Assembly (NCBI GenBank): GCA_958295855.1
Contig: OY282383.1
Location: 2,770,481-2,834,480 of the forward strand
Length of the DNA stretch: 64,000 nucleotides
Source: an uncultured Poribacteria bacterium
GTDB taxonomy: Bacteria; Poribacteria; WGA-4E; WGA-3G
Direction: 5' to 3'
Part shown: positions 7,924 through 16,515 of the stretch, piece after piece
How the letters are laid out: the number at the start of each line of letters is the position of its first letter
Position numbering within the stretch: position 1 is the stretch's first letter
Notes under the pieces: model-generated
Seen by the model: the letters and a program-made list of their open reading frames with translations, nothing else
Databases searched by the model: none
What the model was told of the DNA's origin: nothing
Program-made: the position numbers and the translations under genes

Positions 7924-9327
7924 TCAAAAAATAAAATAGATGAACGGATTGTACGTCTGCGTTGCCAAAACAGCGAGAGATAACCAGAGCAGGCCTATGC
8001 ACAACCCCATTTTGAGAAATGTCAATTGTTGTGTCCAATCCCATGTCTGTGGAAAGCACCAGACGACGATGCCAGCTACGCACATAATCAACAGGTAGTA
8101 AGGTTGATAAAGGACACCAGCAATTAAATCAGTGCTGGTGTGAACCTGCACCTTGCTGAACATGCATTGCAGGTAAACGATTGCGTCCGGTAGTTCACTA
8201 ATCCGAAAGAAAACCCACGCTATTAGTACGAGTAGGAACGTCGCTATGACTCGAAACAGTCTGGGTAGCGATTCGTAAAAACTTGCCTTTCCTTGTTTCC
8301 TTTCAAGTGAAAGCATACCGCCGTGAATCCCACCCCAGATAACAAAATTCCAAGACGCGCCGTGCCATAAGCCGCCGAGTCCCATCACAAGTGCCAAGTT
8401 GATGTAGGTGCGAGAAGAGCCTCGCCGGTTTCCACCGAGCGGAATGTAGAGATAATCGCGCAACCAACTGGAAAGCGAGATATGCCACCGCCTCCAGAAT
8501 TCTGTAATAGATTCAGCACGGTAGGGTGAATCAAAGTTCTTGGCAAAAGTAAACCCTAGCATTAACCCTAAGCCGATTGCCATGTCGGAATAACCGCTAA
8601 AATCAAAATAGATTTGAAATGCATACGCCATTGCACCATACCACGCCTCAAGCGTGCCAACTACACCGGCACCGAACACTGTGTCTGCACACTTGCCACA
8701 GGGATTGGCAATCAAAACCTTCTTTGCCATACCGAGCGAGAAAAACGCGATGCCGCGCGTGAACTTTTCCAACGTATGCGTACGATGTCTCAGTTGACCG
8801 GCAATTTCTGAAAACCGAACGATAGGTCCGGCGACGAGTTGTGGAAACATTGACACATAACAGGCGAAATCAATAAAATTCCGAATCGCTTTGCCGTCGC
8901 CGCGATAGACATCAATCGTATAACTCATCGACTGGAAGGTGTAGAAGCTGATTCCGAGCGGAAGCGTCACGTGAAGAACTCCCTCCCACATCGGCAGACT
9001 GAGCCAGTCCATAACAGAGTTAACGTTCGCGATACCGAAGTTGAAGTATTTGAAAAATCCTAAAAGGGACAGATTTGAACAGATTGAAACCGTCAATGCC
9101 AATTTGCGGTTGCGGTGACGCTGACTTCCTGAGATGACGCGACCACACGTATAATCAATCAGCGTTGAGGCGAACATTAGCAAAACAAACAAGGGGTTTG
9201 CCCAACCGTAGAAGATATAACTAAAAAGCGTCAACCCGAAGTGTTTTGCTCGGCGCGGGAGCAGATAGTAGCTTACGAGCGCAATAGGGAGAAAGTAGTA
9301 GACGAAGATATGCGAACTGAAAACCAC
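7924..9327 (-). CDS. MBOAT family O-acyltransferase (AlgI-like)
   Basis: A polytopic membrane-bound O-acyltransferase of about 467 residues that would transfer acyl (often acetyl) groups to an exported polysaccharide. The start is set to GTG at 9327, which follows GGAG with a seven-base spacer and gives the usual N-terminus VVFSSHIFVYYFLPI. A longer frame adds eight unlikely residues. Family landmarks include YFDFSGYSDMAIG, SITEFWRRWHISLSSWL and LGGLWHGASWNFVIWGG with the catalytic His. The next gene in the same direction is upstream (9404-11125) and encodes an SGNH-type protein, the usual partner in acetylation pairs. Confidence 0.9.
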   Translation of the reverse strand: MVFSSHIFVYYFLPIALVSYYLLPRRAKHFGLTLFSYIFYGWANPLFVLLMFASTLIDYTCGRVISGSQRHRNRKLALTVSICSNLSLLGFFKYFNFGIANVNSVMDWLSLPMWEGVLHVTLPLGISFYTFQSMSYTIDVYRGDGKAIRNFIDFACYVSMFPQLVAGPIVRFSEIAGQLRHRTHTLEKFTRGIAFFSLGMAKKVLIANPCGKCADTVFGAGVVGTLEAWYGAMAYAFQIYFDFSGYSDMAIGLGLMLGFTFAKNFDSPYRAESITEFWRRWHISLSSWLRDYLYIPLGGNRRGSSRTYINLALVMGLGGLWHGASWNFVIWGGIHGGMLSLERKQGKASFYESLPRLFRVIATFLLVLIAWVFFRISELPDAIVYLQCMFSKVQVHTSTDLIAGVLYQPYYLLIMCVAGIVVWCFPQTWDWTQQLTFLKMGLCIGLLWLSLAVLATQTYNPFIYFIF

Positions 9328-9403
9328 GCCAAATCTCCAAGACTGACACAACTACGAGAAAAAACGCGCAGATTGTGTCAATCCTATCTCTTTTAACTTA
9401 TGT

Positions 9404-11125
9404 TCACTTCTTGTCATAACGTTGCCGGATTTCTTCTAACTGCTGCGTCAACTTTGATGCCCCGAGCGCATTCAGATGGTCAAGGTCTTTGAACATCTCT
9501 GAAAGGAAATCGTGATTCCCACCCTGAAGGAAATCAACAAAAACGAGATTCGGGTGCTGTGCCTCTAATTGCTTCAATCGATTTACCAGTTCTCGGTACC
9601 CCTTCTGGGATGTGCCGTCATCGTCCACGACGGGCCGGTCCCGCATAATTGGGTGGAGAGGGGACAAATACAGCAAAATCTTAACATCCCGTTCGTTCAA
9701 TGAGGAGATCATTGATGTAAGACGGTTCCAGCACTTCTCAGAAATCTCCCATCTCTGCCCCATTTTTTTTACTTTTGGAGGATGCCATACCTCAGCCTTG
9801 AACTTCCAACCCCACGGACGTTCGCTCCAGTACTCCGAGACATAAGGTGTTGAAGTGATTTCGTTAACCGTCCTTTTATTTTCCTTTCCATTGGATGTAT
9901 TCCAGAGCGTTTCGGCATGCTTCTGATCAAAGTCGAAACCGCTGCTTTTTAACAATCGCCGGCCAGCTGAATGCTTAAAATATCGGTTCACCACGCGAGG
10001 GGACATCTGATAAACCACCCACGCCAAGTTGGGCAATTTCAAGAGATATTCATCAACGACAATTTTCTGGAATTCCAACGGACCGCCTGAAATAGCAAGG
10101 TTATATGCCAGTGGGGTTTTGCGATTTTCCTCACCATAAAACATTTCTGCTTGAATGCCTGACTCACCCCGCGAGTCCCCTAAGGCAACAAGCTTCAGCT
10201 GATCTTTTAGTCGCCAGAAAACCGGCATTTTCTCTGAAAAAATGCTGTCGTAGTCGTACCTTTCTTCAACAGATCGGTTCTTGAGAATCTTCTGTCCGAC
10301 ATCGTGATAGAGTCGAATGTCAACGTCTAACGTAAGCGTATCACTGGTATAAAGGCTCTCCAATTCGCTAAATTGCTGGTATGGATAGAGGTGGAGTGTC
10401 CGTGAACTTCCTATTTTTGCCTGTCCGATTGCCTGGGGTTGGTTGTCATAGATTGCCCAGTGCGCAACGCGGAGTTTTTTGCCTGTAAATTTGCCCTCAA
10501 GGCGTTTCTGGACGCTGTACTCGTAAAACACGAGTGCGTCTCGATAGGGGGCGATGTCAGAAAGCGTCGGCATCTTGGATTTCGCGAGCAGCTTCACCTT
10601 AAGTTGGATAGGTTCGCTCATGTCTATATCCAGCAATCTACCATCTTCTGCAATTTCCAAGTCGATTTCCACGCCGAACTCTTCGGCTTCGACATCGTAA
10701 TACATTGTATAGGCTTGCAAACTACTTCCTACGACACTCATGCCGAGTTGGGTTTTCCGTTCCACGTCCTTAATTTGCAGGGTGCCGACGTGTTGATGAA
10801 CCGTATCTTGGACCGGTATCGGAAGTTCCGAGAAAGCAATCTCCTCCGTAACATCCTTCTCCCTCAGTGTGCCATCGGCTGCGAACTCCAATTCGATGTC
10901 AATTCTGTCGTTTTTCGCCTCTATGTCGTAGACAATTTCGCCATCCTCTTTTTCCCGATCGACATCGCTAATTGGTACGTCCCCAATTTCGCGGAAGATA
11001 GCCTTCTGAACAGCTTCGGGAACTTTATCGAACGATATGTCCTTAGAAAATCCCTCAACGCTTACAGCAAGGAAACCTGCTATCAGGCTGAACATGAAAA
11101 ACTGCATCCAGCATAATTTCTTCAA
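9404..11125 (-). CDS. Exported PepSY-like/SGNH (AlgX/DltD-type) protein
   Basis: About 573 residues. The start is taken as TTG at 11125, preceded by GGAGGGG with a nine-base spacer and followed by a clean signal peptide (KKLCWMQFFMFSLIAGFLAVSVEG). The ATG at 11194 has no ribosome-binding site. Residues about 25-90 and 95-175 are two PepSY-like repeats (VPEAVQKAIFREIGDVPISD and LPIPVQDTVHQHVGTLQIKD). The C-terminal half is SGNH-like, with the nucleophile region LVALGDSRGESGIQ and the Asp-His pair in DLDHLNALGASKL. It probably works in the periplasm with the MBOAT protein to acylate a surface glycan. Fusion of PepSY-like repeats to this domain is unusual. Confidence 0.75.
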   Translation of the reverse strand: MKKLCWMQFFMFSLIAGFLAVSVEGFSKDISFDKVPEAVQKAIFREIGDVPISDVDREKEDGEIVYDIEAKNDRIDIELEFAADGTLREKDVTEEIAFSELPIPVQDTVHQHVGTLQIKDVERKTQLGMSVVGSSLQAYTMYYDVEAEEFGVEIDLEIAEDGRLLDIDMSEPIQLKVKLLAKSKMPTLSDIAPYRDALVFYEYSVQKRLEGKFTGKKLRVAHWAIYDNQPQAIGQAKIGSSRTLHLYPYQQFSELESLYTSDTLTLDVDIRLYHDVGQKILKNRSVEERYDYDSIFSEKMPVFWRLKDQLKLVALGDSRGESGIQAEMFYGEENRKTPLAYNLAISGGPLEFQKIVVDEYLLKLPNLAWVVYQMSPRVVNRYFKHSAGRRLLKSSGFDFDQKHAETLWNTSNGKENKRTVNEITSTPYVSEYWSERPWGWKFKAEVWHPPKVKKMGQRWEISEKCWNRLTSMISSLNERDVKILLYLSPLHPIMRDRPVVDDDGTSQKGYRELVNRLKQLEAQHPNLVFVDFLQGGNHDFLSEMFKDLDHLNALGASKLTQQLEEIRQRYDKK

Positions 11126-11301
11126 AATATTCTTCCCCTCCCATCGTCTGAATCGCGATTGAGTTTTCCAAATCACCGATCTTTTTACAATCATTCGGAT
11201 CAGGACGTTTACAGAACGCGAGTACCTCCAAGGTGTTTTAGTCCGTTACAACCGATATGTTTATAGTGATACAGGCGTGCTTGTATCCATCGTTACCACA
11301 A

Positions 11302-12237
11302 CTATTTGCCTGACTTCACTAGAACGCAATCCTCAAGAGTTACGTAGAGGAACGGCTCGCGCGTGTTGGAGTAATTGTCCCTACGCAATCCACCTGCATA
11401 CTCACTTACTCTCCCTTTTATTTTTACCGAATCACCCACCTTGAGATTACGAAGTGAGTACGCCTCCGAACGATTAAAATTACACTTTACCCGTTCCACT
11501 TTGCCTCCACCATGCTTAGAGCTTGATACTGGATTTCTCGGGGCGGGAATGAAATCACTATAGTCTACTTGAGATTTGCCTCCACCATGCTTAGAGCTTG
11601 ATTCTGATTCTCTTGTCCCATCGGGCCAAACCCGCCGCGTTTTGCCTCCACCATGCTTAGAGCCTGATCGCAGGGGGGGAATCACACTGGAAAAGTCTAT
11701 AGCAGTTTTGCCTCCACCATGCTTAGAGCTTGATTTCTGCTTAATCACATCGTCATAGGCTTCTTCCAAAGTTTTGCCTCCACCATGCTTAGAGCTTGAT
11801 ACTTCTTCCAGATTTACACCCTCGTATATATTATACTCAGTTTTGCCTCCACCATGCTTAGAGCTTGATGGTATCAAAAGGTCAATCCTCAGCCAAATTA
11901 CATGCCGAAATTGGTTAGGATATTTATCAAATTCTTCCTTATAGATAGTGCTTACGTTCCCTGTCAGCGCGATAACTTTGTTACCATAGGTTACGTTGGC
12001 ACCGTACGCATCCCTCTCATAGTGAGACATAAGATCCCTTGCGCTCAAGGTATGTGGGAGACGAAATTTCCAAATGCTTTTCGGTTCTTTAGGTTTCCCA
12101 CTTTGCCATACAATTATCCCAAAACCACCCCCTACCACAATTAAAATGCCTAAGAGGATTAGCGCAGCCTTCTTGAATCTCAGAGCTATTACGAGAATGA
12201 CGAGACTCACCAAAATACAAAGTAGTATGTTCAGCAT
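11302..12237 (-). CDS. Membrane-anchored OB-fold (tRNA_anti-like) protein with six inserted SSSKHGGGK repeats
   Basis: A 311-residue protein. Two hydrophobic stretches at the N-terminus (LLCILVSLVILVIAL and ALILLGILIVVGGGFGIIV) anchor it. The folded part resembles the tRNA_anti-like OB fold: first half around GNKVIALTGNVSTIY, second half around VERVKCNF and LKVGDSVKIKGRVSEY, then LYVTLEDCVLV. Between these halves lie about 125 residues with six copies of SSSKHGGGK (one GSKHGGGK), separated by 13-16 residue linkers that differ from each other. Some linkers are related (IDFSSVIPPLRS and VDYSDFIPAPRN). Function of the family is unclear; nucleic-acid or ligand binding is inference. Confidence 0.6.
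   Translation of the reverse strand: MLNILLCILVSLVILVIALRFKKAALILLGILIVVGGGFGIIVWQSGKPKEPKSIWKFRLPHTLSARDLMSHYERDAYGANVTYGNKVIALTGNVSTIYKEEFDKYPNQFRHVIWLRIDLLIPSSSKHGGGKTEYNIYEGVNLEEVSSSKHGGGKTLEEAYDDVIKQKSSSKHGGGKTAIDFSSVIPPLRSGSKHGGGKTRRVWPDGTRESESSSKHGGGKSQVDYSDFIPAPRNPVSSSKHGGGKVERVKCNFNRSEAYSLRNLKVGDSVKIKGRVSEYAGGLRRDNYSNTREPFLYVTLEDCVLVKSGK
11499..11871 (-). repeat. Six interspersed 28-bp repeats inside the OB-fold gene
   Basis: Six copies of a 28-bp unit (TTTGCCTCCACCATGCTTAG and following bases on the plus strand) start near 11501, 11576, 11642, 11708, 11774 and 11843. The units are nearly identical, with one T-to-C change in the copy at 11642. Periods are 75, 66, 66, 66 and 69 bp, all multiples of three, so the host reading frame is kept. 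Confidence 0.9.
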
Positions 12238-12283
12238 ATCAACTTTTCCTTTGATCTACAATGTTAATTTCACGAGATCGCTT

Positions 12284-13444
12284 TTATAGACATCCCTTTT
12301 TCAAGATAACAATCCGATTGCTGTTTGTGCCTTTCCTGTTATTGGAGACACCCCAGCAATTCGCTGTCTTCGTGAAGTGTTGGGCGTTAATCAGCAGCAT
12401 TTCGGGAACAAGACCGGCATCCAGCGCAGCTTTGATAGCTGCGTTTTCTAAAAAGACAGCCCCATTGCGCACCTCCCCTACCTCGAACGCAATCTGTCCA
12501 CCTCGCTTCAATACCCGTCGCAGTTCCACAAAGACATCTGTCATCCGGGCAACCCACTCCTCTAACGACTTTAATTGCCAAATTTTGCCAGCTTCAATCT
12601 CTATGCCACAGAACCACATCCGCAACCAGTTGTCCTGCACATAGTCAATAGTATCCAGAAAAGGCGGCGAAGTGACAACCAAGTCAACCGATTCGTCCGC
12701 GATTTGGGGTGTCTGATCGGCGGATTCAGTGAGCAGTACAGCATCATCTCGCCAAAAACCATCTGGCAGACTGTGCCGCAACAACTGCTTCGATTTTCGG
12801 TGTATCAGCACCTTCGTATCCCGATATTCAGGTTTCTGATTTTGCCTTTCGTTGATTTTCCGCTGAGACGCAACCGAGGCTGCCAAATTCGGTGGAAGGG
12901 TATAGACAGAGAAAAAACCACGAGAGTGCCCTGTCAGACGACTACACGCTACCATTTGTAACCATGCATCAACCTTGTAGGAATGATCTGTGCTCTTGAC
13001 GCTTTGGAAATGGGTTTGCCACGCGTAAATCTCTCTCAGTGTGTCCTCGTGAAAAAAAACGAGGAGTTCTTCGGCGATTTCCGCATCGGCAGACAGCTCA
13101 ATTTCCTGCAATCTCTTTTCAATATCCACTAACGTCGGCGGATTAAGGCGTGGGTATGTAAGCACTTTAGACAGAGGATTCACATCGTTGCCAATGACAC
13201 GGTGCCCGTGCAGCTGCGCCTCTATCAAGGTTGTCCCACGCCCCATAAACGGATCGTAAACGATAGATTCTGGTTTGCAGAACCTCTGGATAAAATACGC
13301 CGGTAGCTGCGGTTTGTAACAAGCGCGGTACGAAACCTCGTGGAGCGAATGCCCGGCGCGTTGTTTCGCTGTCCAAAACTCGTCTACATGGGTAGGAATA
13401 GAAACTGAGTGGCTGTGAGGTCGGTTGAAATCAAAGGCTAATTG
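12284..13444 (-). CDS. Site-specific DNA methyltransferase (motif I before motif IV)
   Basis: A 386-residue amino-methyltransferase. S-adenosylmethionine-binding motif I is seen as VYDPFMGRGTTLIEAQLHG and the catalytic motif IV as VVTSPPFLDTIDY. The order I then IV, with about 180 residues between, is that of the alpha-type arrangement. TSPPF is typical of N4-cytosine or N6-adenine enzymes. The ATG at 13444 follows AAGAGAG and overlaps the end of the upstream methyltransferase by 14 bp, so the two are translationally linked. It probably protects DNA against the nuclease encoded at 14462. Confidence 0.82.
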   Translation of the reverse strand, partial: QLAFDFNRPHSHSVSIPTHVDEFWTAKQRAGHSLHEVSYRACYKPQLPAYFIQRFCKPESIVYDPFMGRGTTLIEAQLHGHRVIGNDVNPLSKVLTYPRLNPPTLVDIEKRLQEIELSADAEIAEELLVFFHEDTLREIYAWQTHFQSVKSTDHSYKVDAWLQMVACSRLTGHSRGFFSVYTLPPNLAASVASQRKINERQNQKPEYRDTKVLIHRKSKQLLRHSLPDGFWRDDAVLLTESADQTPQIADESVDLVVTSPPFLDTIDYVQDNWLRMWFCGIEIEAGKIWQLKSLEEWVARMTDVFVELRRVLKRGGQIAFEVGEVRNGAVFLENAAIKAALDAGLVPEMLLINAQHFTKTANCWGVSNNRKGTNSNRIVILKKGCL

Positions 13445-14357
13445 CATCTCTCTTAAAAAGGGTGCTCTGTTTAGAAACAGACACATTGGCGGATGTGGAT
13501 TTTCTCTTTAGCGCAGCTGCACCCCAAATTGCTTCCAAATCCGGGGTACATTCGTAGTCCTTGAAAAAGCGCGAAATATCATCAGATGCTCTTTGTTCCG
13601 CAAGCCGCTTTTGGATGAGTTTGACATTCCCCGAATCAAGTTCAATGCCTATTGATTTTCGCCCTAATTGTTCTGCCACCACCAACGTTGTCCCTGAACC
13701 TACGAACGCATCTAGCACCAGATCACCGGGGTTTGTGGAAGAGAGGATAATCCGAAGCAGGAGCTGAATAGGTGTCTGCTGTTTGTGCAAGCGATTTCCT
13801 TCTGCATCGCGCAACGCTTCATCGCCTGCAAAATAACCGGATGTCAATTCACGAATGTCATCCCACACATCGGTAACGAACATGCCGTTTGCCCGCGCGT
13901 GTTTGTAGCCTGCAGGCAGCGGCGGGTCGATGCGTAGGCGATGGAAAACACGCGGTGTTCTGCCCTTCGTTGCAAACGCAATGACCTGGTAGTGCTTTCC
14001 AAAACGCTTCATCCCAGGCACAGCCGAAGTCTTCTTTTTCCAGATAATCAGATTTTGAAAATGCCACTTCGCATCGCGCAAGCACTGCAAAACGAATTCC
14101 GTATTCTTTTCGCGTTGCATGAAATAGATGGCACCGCCATCAGAAGTCAATGCATAAACCTTTGCACATATTGTGCGCATCCACTCCCAATACTTCTCCG
14201 GTGGCATATTATCGTCCCATGCCTTGTATGCCTTGTCCTGATTGAAGGGCGGATCCAGAAAGGTAAGATCTATTCTCGGTTCAAAGTGTTTGCTATCTAG
14301 GGCAGTGGTACAACTTTCATGTAGTACGACGCAGCTTTTGCCAAGTGAGTTTTCCAT
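13431..14357 (-). CDS. Site-specific DNA methyltransferase (motif IV before motif I)
   Basis: A 308-residue beta-class amino-methyltransferase. Catalytic motif IV is at the N-terminus (LTFLDPPFNQDKAY) and S-adenosylmethionine-binding motif I is C-terminal (LVLDAFVGSGTTLVVAEQLG), followed by GIELD. DPPF suggests N6-adenine methylation, but N4-cytosine cannot be excluded. It lies between the other methyltransferase (14-bp overlap) and the PD-(D/E)XK protein, all on the minus strand. Two methyltransferases with one nuclease fits a system recognising an asymmetric site, each enzyme modifying one strand. Confidence 0.85.
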   Translation of the reverse strand: MENSLGKSCVVLHESCTTALDSKHFEPRIDLTFLDPPFNQDKAYKAWDDNMPPEKYWEWMRTICAKVYALTSDGGAIYFMQREKNTEFVLQCLRDAKWHFQNLIIWKKKTSAVPGMKRFGKHYQVIAFATKGRTPRVFHRLRIDPPLPAGYKHARANGMFVTDVWDDIRELTSGYFAGDEALRDAEGNRLHKQQTPIQLLLRIILSSTNPGDLVLDAFVGSGTTLVVAEQLGRKSIGIELDSGNVKLIQKRLAEQRASDDISRFFKDYECTPDLEAIWGAAALKRKSTSANVSVSKQSTLFKRDAISL

Positions 14358-14461
14358 GCAAATACCTTAGGGTTGTGCCTCAGCAATAAAGGCAATCGTT
14401 ATAGACTTTTTCATGACGAGCGCGCTACGGAAGTGAGTCCGGGGCTTTGCAAATTCCATTG

Positions 14462-15130
14462 TTACTGATACATGCAGGTTTTCTGATGCTTGGCAACGAT
14501 AAACTTCAGAAGCCGCACGATGTATTCCGCATCTAAAATCCCGTTATAGTCAGGTGAAAATTCAACAGTGAACGTTGGTTTTTCTACGTCAATGTCGCTG
14601 ACAACACCGCGAACGAATGCCCAACTGTCATTAACTGTATAGCATCCGAAAATTTCTTGTTCGGTGTTGGAGTCTTTTTGCCAATTAAGCCATGCGGCGG
14701 CGAGCATTTCGCCATAGAGTTGAAATTGCGGATCCGGTGCATTAATCCCCCGTTTTGCCTCATGAACAATGAGATAAGGCGGTTGAATCTTCCCACCGAG
14801 TGATGGCGCAAGTGCTCCATCAGCCTCGCCTTCCAATGCAAACGTAGCGTAAGCCGCTTTGAGTGGAACGCCACGCCACGCTTGAACATGCCCTTGCTCC
14901 GCAAGCACTAACATAGGATAAATTGCACGAGCCCAAAGCGTAGACTCGTTCATAACCATTAGGTTGCGGCGGCGCAAAGTTGATATGAGGTCTTTAAGCC
15001 GTCTGAGCTCGTTCTCAGTCAAGTCTATCTGCATCTGCTCCCATACTTCTGCGGCAACGTACTTCCCCTTCAGTGTTACGAGTGTCTTGAGCGTTTCTTC
15101 CGATAACTGTGAGAACGCATACGTTGGCAT
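14462..15130 (-). CDS. Putative restriction endonuclease, PD-(D/E)XK fold
   Basis: A 222-residue protein. The start at 15130 (MPTYAFSQLSEETL) has a GGAGG nine bases upstream; the longer frame has none. The centre shows a likely nuclease core: an Asp in LEGEADGALAP and, after a hydrophobic strand, the E-x-K in YLIVHEAKRG. The N-terminal part looks helical and may carry a DNA-binding segment. It is first in a minus-strand run with two methyltransferases, which supports a restriction role. It does not match a restriction family I can name, so the call rests on the motif and context. Confidence 0.6.
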   Translation of the reverse strand: MPTYAFSQLSEETLKTLVTLKGKYVAAEVWEQMQIDLTENELRRLKDLISTLRRRNLMVMNESTLWARAIYPMLVLAEQGHVQAWRGVPLKAAYATFALEGEADGALAPSLGGKIQPPYLIVHEAKRGINAPDPQFQLYGEMLAAAWLNWQKDSNTEQEIFGCYTVNDSWAFVRGVVSDIDVEKPTFTVEFSPDYNGILDAEYIVRLLKFIVAKHQKTCMYQ

Positions 15131-15205
15131 AGTTCCAAACCTCCGTAAACAACTCACCGTCAATGGCCACGGCTTCCTTGAAACAAGGATTTCCCGTACC
15201 CTCAA

Positions 15206-15420
15206 TGATTGCAGGGGGCTGTTGCCGCTCTGTAGAACTTATACAAATCTCACAAATCTATACATTGTTTAACCACTATTTTCAATAGTGGTAAACGTCT
15301 CTCACATTTGTGGTCAGTGCTGTCATACTTCCTGCTTCAACTGCCACTGCCTCACACCGAGGTCTTACACGGCATCCACAGGCGTTTTACGTCTCGGCTA
15401 AGCTGTCCGCGACGTGTCGT
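15206..15420 (-). mobile_element. Fossil 3' end of an IS200/IS605-type tnpB gene
   Basis: On the minus strand a short open stretch reads NACGCRVRPRCEAVAVEAGS. This resembles the degenerate C-terminal tail common in IS605 TnpB proteins (ACG..VRP...EAGS). Frame is lost on the upstream side, so only a scar remains. A related scar is at 33740-33850 (NACGVHVRLTLVGGER followed by a stop). Confidence 0.4.
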
Positions 15421-15824
15421 AACGATTGTTCGTGTCGTCTCTGATGCTGTAGTGCGATGTCGCAGGTGAGGGTCTCACGTAGGTCTTATCGCCACCTCCA
15501 CCGTCGGCATCGGTATTTACCCCCAAGAAAGCAGAGGAAGCCTGATTCCCCGCTTTGCGGCTTTAGCCTGATTCCCCGCAAGCGGGGATTCTGGCTTTCT
15601 TCTGGCTCAAGCGGCTTTGCAGGGATTCTGGCTTTAGCGGGGCTAATACCTTTCTGCAGTCGCATTGCCAACTCTTCATCCGCAGGTGGTATTCGCCCTG
15701 CTTTGCAGGGTAAATACCTTTTTCACGGCGGGTAGGACTGTTCAGCGTGCCACTTCGCATCGTGCAGTAGGAAACGTTGTTCACCACTATTGAAAAAAGT
15801 TTCACCACTATTTTCAATAGTGGT
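15272..15824. repeat. Exact hairpin repeats (9-bp stem, 3-base loop)
   Basis: The sequence ACCACTATT-TTC-AATAGTGGT occurs at 15272-15292 and again at 15804-15824, with a partial copy at about 15783-15792. The two copies bracket the decayed insertion sequence region. They may be the end hairpins of an IS200/IS605-like element, whose ends are recognised as DNA hairpins; this is inference. Confidence 0.5.
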
Positions 15825-15972
15825 AAACTTCGTGGTTAAACTTTGATTACATTTGTCAAGATTTGATTACATTTTACGCCACTGCAACTTACCCCGCAAA
15901 GCGGGGAATCAACCCTCTGCATTGCGGATGCTGAAATCGTGCATCATTCACAGAAGTAGGCTGATAACCGCG
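15421..15972. other. Repeat-rich intergenic region
   Basis: No gene is supported. The stretch holds several CCCCGC.AAGCGGGG-type palindromes (15550-15720) and AT-rich inverted repeats at 15782-15824. It looks like a landing zone for small repeats downstream of the decayed IS605-type tail. Confidence 0.5.
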
Positions 15973-16482
15973 CTAGACAGTGTACTGCTTGAGCGTGTCA
16001 TCATCTAAATTCTGTAGCACATCTTTTGGATCATGCTTCTGTGCCTTTTCAAGCTGCTTTTCAGAGAACCCGTGGTCTACAACCACTTCTTCGGCAACAT
16101 AGATAGGGGCTTCACAGCGGAGTGCCAGCGCGATTGCATCGCTTGGCCGGCAGTCTAGCTCAATTGCGTTCCCGTTTGCTTGCAGTGTTATCCGTGCATA
16201 AAAGGTCTCTTCTTGCACAGCGTGCACGCAAGTGGCAGTTACCTTTGCATCAAGCGTTTCAATCGCGACTTTAAGCAGATCGTGCGTCAACGGTCGCTGC
16301 GGCACGGCATTTTCCAGCTGCCTTTGGATAGCCGCGGCCTCCGAATCCCCGATCCAAATCAGCAATATCCGATTCAACTCGCCCTCTTTCTCTTTCAGAA
16401 CAACTATCGGGCTACCGTTCCGCTGATCGAGGGTGATAAAGTTAACGTAAAATTCAACCATCGTCTGTTTCTGTTTGTCCAT
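15973..16482 (-). CDS. Bifunctional nuclease family protein (BFN/DUF151)
   Basis: A 169-residue protein of the BFN domain family, described as having DNase and RNase activity in plants and also found widely in bacteria. Family hallmarks visible are VVLKEKEGELNRILLIWIGDSEAAAI, the RPLTHDLL segment and LDCRPSDAIALALRCEAPIYV. AGAGAGGA precedes the ATG at 16482. It follows the flotillin gene by 33 bp on the same strand and may be cotranscribed. Confidence 0.88.
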   Translation of the reverse strand: MDKQKQTMVEFYVNFITLDQRNGSPIVVLKEKEGELNRILLIWIGDSEAAAIQRQLENAVPQRPLTHDLLKVAIETLDAKVTATCVHAVQEETFYARITLQANGNAIELDCRPSDAIALALRCEAPIYVAEEVVVDHGFSEKQLEKAQKHDPKDVLQNLDDDTLKQYTV

Positions 16483-16515
16483 TTGTGAGTCCTCTCTAAA
16501 ATGCTAACACAGTTA

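Noticed and set aside
11499..11871. CRISPR array (28-bp direct repeats with 38-47 bp spacers)
   Set aside because: All repeat periods are multiples of three, the whole stretch is an open reading frame continuous with OB-fold halves on both sides, and two linkers are related to each other in protein sequence.
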